Positions 43,074 through 50,579 of a DNA stretch of 64,000 nucleotides are shown piece after piece. The notes beneath the pieces were generated by a model, which saw only the letters and a list, made by a program, of their open reading frames with translations, was not told where the DNA came from and did no database searches. The translations under genes were made by a program, and so were the position numbers. The stretch is taken from assembly GCF_012516395.1 (NCBI RefSeq), contig NZ_CP051206.1:4903334-4967333 (forward strand), written 5' to 3'. The DNA comes from Dolichospermum flos-aquae CCAP 1403/13F. GTDB taxonomy: Bacteria > Cyanobacteriota > Cyanobacteriia > Cyanobacteriales > Nostocaceae. The first letter of the stretch is position 1, and every line of letters starts with the position of its first letter.

Positions 43074-43261
43074 TCATCTTTAGATGACTTTAGCTATGAG
43101 ACTGGGAATTCATTCCCAGGCGGTTTATTGGGTTTATCTGTCAGCTTCCACACCCACCCGGAAATGAATTTCCGGGCTAATAGCTAAAGTGCGTTAAAAC
43201 GCACTCTAAAAACAGTCGGTTTTAACCGACTTCAGCTTTGAGACAGGGAATTTATTCCCTG
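43074..43261. repeat. Array of six short perfect palindromes
   Basis: Palindromes at 43074-43087 (TCATCTTTAGATGA), 43102-43119 (CTGGGAAT..ATTCCCAG), 43157-43176 (CCCGGAAAT..ATTTCCGGG), 43189-43204 (GTGCGTT..AACGCAC), 43215-43230 (GTCGGTT..AACCGAC) and 43244-43261 (CAGGGAAT..ATTCCCTG). They are separated by linkers containing AGCTAAAG or CAGCTTTGAG. It looks like a modular interspersed repeat. Confidence 0.7.
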
Positions 43262-43322
43262 GCTACTGGCTACCCAGATTTTTTCAAAATTCATATACTA
43301 TTGCTATATTTGCTAATAATTA

Positions 43323-43706
43323 TTACCCATTTTCCTCATTACGAATTACCCGATGTTTTTGCAAATCTGCTAAATTACAAGCCTCCAAAGCCCTAGCATG
43401 GGTAGCTTCTAAAACCACGGTCGGTGCTACACCATCTTCTAGGGCTTCTTGCCATCTTGCAGCGCATAAACACCAACAATCACCGGGTTTTAAGCCGGGA
43501 AAACTAAAATAAGGTGCAGGTGTACTCAAATCATTACCCTGGGATTTAGTATATTGCAAAAATTCCTCTGTCACTTGAGCGCAAACAACGTGCATTCCCG
43601 TATCCTGTCCACCTGTGGTACAAAATCCATCACGGTAAAAGCCAGTCATGGGAGAAGTGCAGCAAATTTCTAATTTTGTACCCAGTACGTTTTTAGCTTC
43701 TGTCAT
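43323..43706 (-). CDS. DUF2237 family protein
   Basis: 127 residues: NVLGTKLEICCTSPMTGFYR, GMHVVCAQVTEEFLQYTKSQ, PGLKPGDCWCLCAARWQEAL and the VVLEATHARAL block. This fits the DUF2237 family of small conserved proteins with invariant Cys and His. Function is unknown. Apparently complete and monocistronic. Confidence 0.88.
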   Translation of the reverse strand: MTEAKNVLGTKLEICCTSPMTGFYRDGFCTTGGQDTGMHVVCAQVTEEFLQYTKSQGNDLSTPAPYFSFPGLKPGDCWCLCAARWQEALEDGVAPTVVLEATHARALEACNLADLQKHRVIRNEENG

Positions 43707-43811
43707 GATTAATTCCTCACAATTTTAATTTATTAGGGAAAACGAACCGCAGAGGCGCAGAGGACGCAGAGAAAGAGGGTTTGAGAGATATTTTGCGTAG
43801 GTCTTGATTTT

Positions 43812-44090
43812 TTAAGTTTGTGGGAGTTTATCAAATTCAATTTTACCATAGTTTAATTTAATAATTCTATCGGCTAAATGAAAATAATGATCATCATGAC
43901 TAATTACTAAAATTGTTTTTCCCTGTGCTTTTAATTCTGGCAATAATGGAGTATAGAATATATCTTTGAATAAGGGATCTTGATCAGCAGCCCATTCATC
44001 AAATAGATAAATTTGCCGATTTTCTAAATATGCTGTTAGTAATGCGAGGCGTTTTCTTTGTCCTTGAGAAAGGGCTGTAGTGGAAAGTGT
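43812..44090 (-). pseudogene. Cyclic-peptide-type ABC exporter, C-terminal ATPase remnant
   Basis: 93 codons translated by hand. TTALSQGQRKRLALLTAYLE (signature motif), IYLFDEWAADQDP (Walker B), KTILVISHDDHYFHLADRII (H-loop) and a stop at 43812. The DEWAADQDP wording is typical of SyrD/PvdE-like cyclic-peptide exporters. The membrane domain and Walker A are missing: a stop codon (44091-44093) precedes the signature motif and the DNA beyond is unrelated. Confidence 0.75.
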
Positions 44091-44206
44091 TTATACAGCG
44101 ATAGCTTTTTTGCGTGACTCCCCTCCCATAAACCCAAAATTTCATCCCCCTGTCACTATCCTGAAACCGCTGTGTGGTGTTGATAAGGGGACTTACACCA
44201 ACTTAG

Positions 44207-44998
44207 CTTCATTTTGTCAACAATGTCACCGCTGCCAAACATGATATTTTAGTAATTGCTGATAGTGATATTCTCGTCGGTTCAGACTATTTGCAAACAG
44301 TTATTCAACCACTAAAAGATGAAAAAGTTGGTGTTGTTACCTGTTTATATCGTTCCACAGCCCAAGGAATAGCTACTATTTTAGAAGCTATTTGTATAGC
44401 TACAGATTTTCAACCCGGTATTTTAGTTAGTAATCAATTAGAGGGGATAAAATTTGCTTTGGGTTCAACCATTGTCATTCGTAAAACCACATTAGCAAAA
44501 ATTGGCGGTTTTGCCGCCGTAGTTGATTATTTAGCAGACGACTATCAACTTGGTTATTTACCAACTCAAGCCGGGGATAAAGTAGTTTTGTCTAACTATA
44601 TTGTAGAACACGGATTAGGACATAGTAGTTTATTAGATTCTATCAATCGCCAAATTCGTTGGGCGCGTTGTATTCGCGTTTCTCGTCCTGGGGGTTACGC
44701 GGGATTAATATTTACTTTTGGCACAGTTTCTAGTTTACTATTATTAATAACTAGTGGTGCTTCTATTCTCTCTTTGTTGGTTGTATCCATAACTTTACTC
44801 ATGCGATTAATTATGGCTTGGGTAATAGGGGTAAAAGTTCTTAATGATGCAGTTACTAAAAAGTATTTTTGGTTAATTCCTGTTGCTGATATAGTGAGAT
44901 TTATAATTTGGTGTTGTGGCTTTTTTGGTAATACTATTGAATGGCGAGGGACAAAGTTTAAATTAGTTAAAAATGGTAAATTAGAAATGGGTGTCTGA
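44207..44998 (+). pseudogene. HpnI-like GT2 glycosyltransferase, 5'-truncated
   Basis: The longest ATG/TTG-type frame begins at 44291, but the family match starts at 44207 just after an in-frame TAG: NNVTAAKHDILVIADSDILV, then VGVVTCLYRSTAQG, QIRWARCIRVSRPGGYAG, and two hydrophobic helices near the end. DSD is the nucleotide-sugar/metal motif. The first about 150 residues (membrane anchor and Rossmann start) are missing. It resembles HpnI/ceramide-glucosyltransferase-like GT2 enzymes. It faces away from the broken ABC gene; about 116 bp of unrelated DNA joins the two fragments. Confidence 0.7.
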
Positions 44999-45062
44999 TT
45001 TTATTTCATGATCATACTAATAAGATCAAAACCCTATTTCTTGAATTAAGTCCATAAAAAAA

Positions 45063-45082
45063 AAGTCCGTCAGTGCGGACTT
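45063..45082 (-). terminator. Rho-independent terminator of the CAP-domain gene
   Basis: A 7-bp stem AAGTCCG/CGGACTT with loop TCAGTG; on the - strand it is followed by eight or more T. Confidence 0.8.
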
Positions 45083-45156
45083 AGAAAAATCAAAGCTTTA
45101 AAACCTGGACAGGTGGATTTTACCTATGTAGATACGGTTCATAACCACCCATTTAA

Positions 45157-45774
45157 CTACGGTTTTAACACGTTAGCGGGAAATTGCCCTTGCACATTAC
45201 CAGCAGGTAAATAATGACAGACAACATAGAAAGCATTATATTTAGTACCATTCAGAGTTTTAGTACCTTTTGCCGTACCACAACCTAATTGGGTACTACT
45301 TTTCCACACAACCTGGGTAAAATGCCCAGTAGCCGAGGAAAACCCTGGACTATTATAGTTATATAATTTGACTTCATCGTACCATGACTGAACTGCTGTG
45401 TTAGCCAGGGCGGCATAGTTTACTGAGGGTGCTGTAGTATAGGAGACATACAAGTTTTCTCCAGCATTGTTCCGTTGTCCAGAGGTGCTGTGTTGAAACA
45501 ATCCATTGGTTGCTAGGTATTGCGCCCAGGCTTGAGCAGTGTTGTTAGCAGAACTACTAATAGTCATGTTAGGACTACGGTGAGTAGCTCGATAACTGTT
45601 ATGTTTAGATAAAGAAGTGCTACGCAAAGTCGTTAGATCAATAGATGTTTGTGCTAAAACTGGTTCGCTACTCATGGGAATTATACTGGCAAATTGAGAG
45701 GGAGCTATTCCCATTAATATGAGAGTTAAAGCTGTACCTGTTGTTAGAGTGAGAGTTGAAAAGAATTTATTCAT
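45157..45774 (-). CDS. Secreted CAP-domain (SCP/PR-1) protein
   Basis: 205 residues from ATG 45774 (an in-frame TTG at 45813 precedes it). Signal peptide MNKFFSTLTLTTGTALTLIL to about QFAS. CAP domain: SLSKHNSYRATHRSPNMTIS, AQAWAQYLATNGLFQHSTSG, GENLYVSY, GHFTQVVWKSSTQLGCG and FYVVCHYLPAGNVQGQFPAN, with the family's His/Glu cavity residues and Cys present. Extracellular; CAP proteins bind lipids or act in cell-surface interactions, with no established substrate in cyanobacteria. Confidence 0.9.
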   Translation of the reverse strand: MNKFFSTLTLTTGTALTLILMGIAPSQFASIIPMSSEPVLAQTSIDLTTLRSTSLSKHNSYRATHRSPNMTISSSANNTAQAWAQYLATNGLFQHSTSGQRNNAGENLYVSYTTAPSVNYAALANTAVQSWYDEVKLYNYNSPGFSSATGHFTQVVWKSSTQLGCGTAKGTKTLNGTKYNAFYVVCHYLPAGNVQGQFPANVLKP

Positions 45775-45907
45775 GTTTTTATTTGTCCTGTGACTAGAAT
45801 GAATTTTTGACAAGTTAGGTTATCGGCAAGAAGTTTATGTCAACAAAATAAAACACATAAAACGCCTAACAATATGATACTTTTTTAAAGCCATATTTTT
45901 TAACAAA

Positions 45908-46726
45908 ATGATTCAACCCCGTAAACAGTTTGCTCAACATTGGTTAAAAAGTGATAAAGCTCTCAACTCAATTGTCCAAGCGGCTAATTGTCAGGAAACT
46001 GATAAAGTTTTAGAAATTGGCCCCGGTACAGGAATTCTCACTCGGCGTTTATTACCGCTAGTGAAATCTTTACTAGCAGTGGAAATTGACCGGGATTTGT
46101 GCAAATTACTAGCTAAACAATTGGGTGAAAAAGAAAATTTCTTACTTCTGCAAGGCGATTTTCTGACTCTTGATTTACTATCCCAATTAACAGCATTTCC
46201 TAATTTCCAAAAGCAAAATAAAGTTGTTGCTAATATTCCCTATAATATTACTGGGCCAATTATTGAAAAGTTACTGGGGACTATTTCTCATCCCAATCCA
46301 GAGCCTTTTGATTCTATCGTTTTATTAGTACAAAAAGAAGTAGCAGAAAGATTATATGCTAAACCCGGTTCGAGAACTTTTGGGGCGTTATCGGTGCGGG
46401 TACAATATTTAGCAGATTGTGAGTTAATTTGTACAGTTCCCGCTGCGGCATTTGTGCCACCACCAAAGGTAGATTCCGCTGTGGTACGGTTACTTCCTAA
46501 ACAAATAGAAATTCCAGCCCATGACCCCAAGAAGCTGGAAACTCTAGTTAAATTGGGATTTGGGTCAAAGCGAAAAATGTTAAGAAATAATTTACAATCG
46601 GTAATTGACCGTGATCAATTGACGCAATTACTGGAACAATTAGAAATAAATCCCCAAGTCCGCGCTGAAGACCTCGGTGTTGCCCAATGGGTATCACTGG
46701 TAAATATGATAGGAAATGCTGAATAG
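45908..46726 (+). CDS. rsmA: 16S rRNA (adenine1518/1519-N6)-dimethyltransferase
   Basis: 272 residues: QFAQHWLKSDKALNSIVQ, the SAM-binding VLEIGPGTGILTRRLLPL, VEIDRDLCKLL and the catalytic NIPYNITGPI, followed by KVDSAVVRLLP and GSKRKMLRNNL. It is KsgA/RsmA, which dimethylates two adjacent adenines in helix 45 of 16S rRNA late in 30S assembly. It is followed by ispE after 54 bp that hold a heptanucleotide repeat; the two are commonly adjacent in cyanobacteria. Confidence 0.96.
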   Translation: MIQPRKQFAQHWLKSDKALNSIVQAANCQETDKVLEIGPGTGILTRRLLPLVKSLLAVEIDRDLCKLLAKQLGEKENFLLLQGDFLTLDLLSQLTAFPNFQKQNKVVANIPYNITGPIIEKLLGTISHPNPEPFDSIVLLVQKEVAERLYAKPGSRTFGALSVRVQYLADCELICTVPAAAFVPPPKVDSAVVRLLPKQIEIPAHDPKKLETLVKLGFGSKRKMLRNNLQSVIDRDQLTQLLEQLEINPQVRAEDLGVAQWVSLVNMIGNAE

Positions 46727-46735
46727 TTGTCTTTA

Positions 46736-46766
46736 CTGTTCCCTATTCCCTATTCCCTGTTCCCTG
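46736..46766. repeat. Heptanucleotide STRR (CTGTTCC/CTATTCC)
   Basis: Four 7-bp units CTGTTCC, CTATTCC, CTATTCC, CTGTTCC between rsmA and ispE. The repeat extends the ispE reading frame upstream artificially (Phe-Pro-Ile-Pro-Tyr-like residues). Confidence 0.85.
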
Positions 46767-46780
46767 CTTTTATAACCGTT

Positions 46781-47725
46781 ATGCGTTCTTACAGTTTAAT
46801 TACACCTGCCAAAATCAATTTGTATTTGGAAATTATTGGTAGTCGTCCCGACGGCTATCATGAATTAGCAATGATTCTCCAAAGTATAGATTTATCTGAT
46901 CAAATTGATATTCACCCTGCCAGTACAAATAATATCCGCGTCTACTGTGATCATCCCCAAGTACCCACAGATAAAACTAACCTAGTTTATAAAGCTGCGG
47001 AATTAATGGCTAAGGAATTTCCCAATGCTTTTAGTAATTTTGGGGGTGTTGATATTACCATTAAAAAGCATATTCCTGTTGCTGCTGGTTTAGCGGGAGG
47101 TTCTACCAATGCCGCAGCGGTGTTAGTAGGAATAGATTTACTTTGGAACTTGGGATTAACTCAATCAGAACTAGAAGAATTAGGCGCAAATCTCGGTTCA
47201 GATGTGCCATTTTGTATTGCTGGAGGAACGGCAATTGCTACGGGTAGAGGTGAAAAACTCGCTCCTTTACAAAGTTTGGATAATTTACATATCGTATTAG
47301 CCAAATATCGCAGTTTAGAAGTTTCCACACCTTGGGCATATAAAACCTATCGAGAACAATTTGGGATTAATTATATTCAAGATTCAGAAGGTTTAGCGGC
47401 TCGTGCTAGTGCTTTTCATTCAGAAGGCATGGTAAAAGCTATCTTGAATAAAAATACCGAAAAAATTGTCCAAGAACTACATAATGATTTGGAGAAGGTT
47501 GTCTTACCAGCTTATCCTCAAGTATTGCAACTGCGGGAATTATTCGCCAGTCAACCAGGGGTTTTAGGGACAATGATGTCAGGTTCTGGCCCTTCAGTCT
47601 TTGCCATTGTTGAATCTCAAACTCAAGCAGAAATAGTCAAGCAGCGAATACGTGAAGCTATTCCTAATGAGGATTTAGAATTGTTTGTAACGCGGACAAT
47701 TAAACACGGAATTAAAATCGCCTAA
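46781..47725 (+). CDS. ispE: 4-diphosphocytidyl-2-C-methyl-D-erythritol kinase
   Basis: 314 residues from ATG 46781. The longer frame from 46727 is translated heptanucleotide repeat and is not the start. GHMP kinase signatures are present: LITPAKINLYLEIIGSRPDG, PVAAGLAGGSTNAAAVLVGI (ATP loop) and TMMSGSGPSVFAIVES. It performs the ATP-dependent fourth step of the MEP isoprenoid pathway, supplying carotenoid, phytyl and quinone precursors. Confidence 0.95.
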   Translation: MRSYSLITPAKINLYLEIIGSRPDGYHELAMILQSIDLSDQIDIHPASTNNIRVYCDHPQVPTDKTNLVYKAAELMAKEFPNAFSNFGGVDITIKKHIPVAAGLAGGSTNAAAVLVGIDLLWNLGLTQSELEELGANLGSDVPFCIAGGTAIATGRGEKLAPLQSLDNLHIVLAKYRSLEVSTPWAYKTYREQFGINYIQDSEGLAARASAFHSEGMVKAILNKNTEKIVQELHNDLEKVVLPAYPQVLQLRELFASQPGVLGTMMSGSGPSVFAIVESQTQAEIVKQRIREAIPNEDLELFVTRTIKHGIKIA

Positions 47726-47731
47726 TTTATT

Positions 47732-48055
47732 ATGAATCAACCAAAAGAAACGTCATCAGCAGATAGTTCTACTCAAGTACAAGCAACTCCATTACGCTGT
47801 ATAACTGGAGCTACAATTTCCGGTGGATTTGCCTTTATTACCTATTCTCTCATGATAGCGATCGCTACTACTTTTGCCAATAAACCCAACCATTCTGATA
47901 ACCAAACCGTCATCAATATCGCTGCCGCTGTCCGTACCCTAGTAGTAGGTATAGTAGCCTTGGGTGCGGGTATATTTGGATTAGTTGCATTAGGATTATT
48001 AGCCTTATCAGTACAACTTTTTATCCAAAAATTAAGCAATCCTAAAAGTAGTTAG
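47732..48055 (+). CDS. DUF3082 membrane protein
   Basis: 107 residues with two hydrophobic helices (GGFAFITYSLMIAIATTFAN; VVGIVALGAGIFGLVALGLL) and a polar N-terminus. Length and pattern (PLRCITGATISGG ... TLVVGIVALG) match the cyanobacterial DUF3082 family, function unknown. It starts 6 bp after ispE, so it is probably co-transcribed with rsmA-ispE. Confidence 0.8.
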   Translation: MNQPKETSSADSSTQVQATPLRCITGATISGGFAFITYSLMIAIATTFANKPNHSDNQTVINIAAAVRTLVVGIVALGAGIFGLVALGLLALSVQLFIQKLSNPKSS

Positions 48056-48117
48056 TTTCAGCTAATAGGGAATAGGAAGTTATTTTCTTCTTCCTGCTTT
48101 CTTCTCTAACTCCTAAC

Positions 48118-48990
48118 TTAATTCCTCCCGACAGCTACAGGTTTAACTAATTGTGAGCGATTTTTGATAAATTGCAAGTTATTATTTTTCAAACCTGAAT
48201 TTAACTGATTTTTTTTGCGCCAATCTGTGGGAGATGTATGATTATATTGGCGAAACTGTCGGGAGAAATGACAAGCACTTTGATAGCCAAGATTTGTAGA
48301 AATTTCCTCAATTGTTTGATTAGTATTTTTCAGTAAAGGTAGGGCTGCTACCATTCGTCTTTTGATAATCCAAACATTTATGGGATCTCCTGTTTGTTTA
48401 GCAACTTGATTGGTTAAATATGCAGAAGAATAACCAACAGCTTCAGCAACATCCGATAAAGTAATTCCTTCTTGATAATTAGCTTCAATATAATCAAAAA
48501 CCTTTTTCAAATGGGGAATATTCGGAAAAATTGACTGAGAATTTACTGGTGTATTGGGTAATTCTGCTAATGTGACTTGAGGAAAATTAGTAGCATACCA
48601 AGATCTAAAAAGATCCTGTTTTTGTAATCTAATTGCGATTGCTCGCAATAATTCATCAGTTGTTGCAGGTTTAGTTAAATAATCATCTGCTCCGAATTCC
48701 ATTGCTTTTCGCAAAGATGCCTTTGTATTAATAGCAGTTAGAAAAATAAAAGGAATAATTGCCGTTAATCTATCCTCCCGTAGATTCCTTAATACAGTAT
48801 AACCATCCATGTCTGGCATTACCATCTCACAAATCACCAAATCAGGTAAATATTCTTTGATTAATTGCAGTCCAATAATACCATTTTCTGCACCTATACC
48901 ATGATAGCCCTTAGCCTGAAGATAATCTAAAACAAAATTGCGATTCACAACTTCATTGTCAATGACGATAATTTTTTTTGTTACGGACAT
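48118..48990 (-). CDS. Receiver / AraC-type DNA-binding response regulator, phosphoacceptor Asp replaced by Glu
   Basis: 290 residues from ATG 48990 (a GTG at 49005 is an alternative). Receiver domain about 5-125: acidic pocket D11 and E13, Thr in FLTAIN, Lys in YLTKPAT. The expected phosphorylated Asp is Glu55 in PDLVICEMVMPDMDGY. The C-terminal AraC/XylS domain has two helix-turn-helices (ITLSDVAEAVGYSSAYLTNQ; TIEEISTNLGYQSACHFSRQ). Asp-to-Glu often mimics phosphorylation, so it may be constitutively active or respond to something else. No histidine kinase is adjacent; targets unknown. Confidence 0.85.
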   Translation of the reverse strand: MSVTKKIIVIDNEVVNRNFVLDYLQAKGYHGIGAENGIIGLQLIKEYLPDLVICEMVMPDMDGYTVLRNLREDRLTAIIPFIFLTAINTKASLRKAMEFGADDYLTKPATTDELLRAIAIRLQKQDLFRSWYATNFPQVTLAELPNTPVNSQSIFPNIPHLKKVFDYIEANYQEGITLSDVAEAVGYSSAYLTNQVAKQTGDPINVWIIKRRMVAALPLLKNTNQTIEEISTNLGYQSACHFSRQFRQYNHTSPTDWRKKNQLNSGLKNNNLQFIKNRSQLVKPVAVGRN

Positions 48991-49005
48991 AATTATTCCA
49001 ATCAC

Positions 49006-49641
49006 TAGATTTTGGTGTTTTTAGCCATTACTAAAATCTGTACCGATTCACGGACAAATTTTAGATATAAACTGAGCAATAGGAAAGATAAAATTATAGC
49101 GAAGAGTTAATACAATCTTGATAATTGCTATTATCTCAATTAGTAATTAATCTTGGCAGATTCGCATTTAATATTGAATAATTTTAATTTTATCAATAAA
49201 AATTAAATACTTTCAACTTAGTTGCATAAAACAAATAATTGTTGTTTATATTGCTTTTTAATTGAGCTACCCTGAAATTTGAACGTAGAAACATAAAATT
49301 GCGCTATTGTCAATTAATATTTGTGTACATTTGGAGGTTGCGAGATTTGATAAATAGGTAAATTGTGAGTTATTTACCTGATTTTACCAAATTTAGTCTC
49401 TTTTGCATTCAACTACGAAAGAATATACAAAGTCATCTGCCCCCAGGAATATATTTTTGTCTCAAATTAGCTACTAATCATTTAGCATCCTCCCTAGGGA
49501 AGAGAAATGAATGCAATAAATACAGCACTTTCCGGTGTTATGTGGGATATATAGCGGGCAAGATGCCCGCACTACAAGAGTTTCGGTAATAATCCTTTAT
49601 TTATAGGTGTTTCAGGAGTTTTCTGCACGACCAAGCTGTGG
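49006..49641. other. Intergenic region with a GCGGGCA palindrome
   Basis: About 636 bp, very AT-rich. The only recognisable item is the common interspersed repeat around 49541-49580 (GATATATAGCGGGCAAGATG followed by CCCGCACTACAAGAG), stem GCGGGCA/TGCCCGC at 49554-49560 and 49564-49570. The short frame at 49365-49589 includes this repeat and is not supported as a gene. Confidence 0.5.
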
Positions 49642-50466
49642 CTATAACCTTAAGTATTGAAGTAGAGTCAAATTCAAGATTTGCTTGCAAGCTAACCAGA
49701 TAAAAGCTGGGATAGTTGTCATATATCTTTTAAATAGTCTGGATGGTTCTTGAGTCAGACGATATAACCACTCCCCACCCAAATGACGAATCCAATAGGG
49801 CGCTCTTTTCTGACTCTGAGCAAAAACAGGAAATGCTCCCCCTAAACCAATCATTACAGCCTGAATTTTATCTTTATGTTGATTCATCCACAACTCTTGT
49901 TTTGGACATCCTAAAGCCAATAAAACTATGCCTGCACCACTATCGTGAATTGTTTTGATCATAGCTTCATCCTCTGTAGATGTGAGTGGACGAAATGGTA
50001 AAGGCTCCATACCAGCAATTTTCAGGTTCGGAAAAAGATCCATTAAGTTCTTTCGCATCTTCTCTAGAGTTACTGTATCAGCACCTAGGAAAAAAAGAGG
50101 AATGTCTCTGAGTGGGGCTAATTTGCATAAAGATAACAGAATGTCCAAACCAGCAACGCGGTTTTGAGTACCTGCACCCATTAGTTTTAGCATCCATACT
50201 AGCGGCATACCATCGGGAGTAACAATATCTGCATTCTTTAAAACAGAGGAAAATTCAGAATGCCAATAAGATTCTACTAGCATATGAGTATTAGCTACGC
50301 AAATAACTTTGCTGACTTTGCTCATAGCCCATTCTAAAATGATGTTTATTTGTACCTCAAAAGGTAACGCAGTCACAGGAGAGCCAATTATATCAATTGT
50401 TGGAGTTTCCAGGTTGAGATATGGACTGACATCTTGAATTTGACTTTGTTTGTTTACGGTTAGCAT
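49642..50466 (-). CDS. WecG/TagA/CpsF family glycosyltransferase
   Basis: 274 residues with the GT26 pattern: VICVANTHMLVESYWHSEFS, ADIVTPDGMPLVWML (catalytic Asp region), IPLFFLGADTVTLEKM, IVLLALGCPKQELWM and VMIGLGGAFPVFAQSQKRAP. These enzymes add a ManNAcA- or related amino-sugar unit to a lipid-linked acceptor. A C-terminal hydrophobic/basic tail (MTTIPAFIWLACKQILNLTL) suggests membrane association. It opens the polysaccharide region, running leftward with the Wzc-like gene. Confidence 0.92.
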   Translation of the reverse strand: MLTVNKQSQIQDVSPYLNLETPTIDIIGSPVTALPFEVQINIILEWAMSKVSKVICVANTHMLVESYWHSEFSSVLKNADIVTPDGMPLVWMLKLMGAGTQNRVAGLDILLSLCKLAPLRDIPLFFLGADTVTLEKMRKNLMDLFPNLKIAGMEPLPFRPLTSTEDEAMIKTIHDSGAGIVLLALGCPKQELWMNQHKDKIQAVMIGLGGAFPVFAQSQKRAPYWIRHLGGEWLYRLTQEPSRLFKRYMTTIPAFIWLACKQILNLTLLQYLRL

Positions 50467-50579
50467 ATATTTTTGATATTCTTGTGTTCACAAAAATCTG
50501 CACAGAATGTTTAAAAAATCAAGGCTAGTAGACAATTATGCGAGTTATTTTCTAGTAATAGTAATTTCGCATTTTATCC

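Noticed and set aside
43018-43261. Possible CRISPR array
   Set aside because: The palindromes differ from each other in sequence and spacing; there is no constant repeat with unique spacers and no cas gene in the window.
46727-46780. Upstream extension of ispE to 46727
   Set aside because: The extra residues are translated heptanucleotide repeat, and the conserved kinase sequence begins at ATG 46781.
49365-49589. 74-codon frame in the spacer after the AraC regulator
   Set aside because: Its end is the common GCGGGCA interspersed palindrome and the rest has no recognisable pattern.
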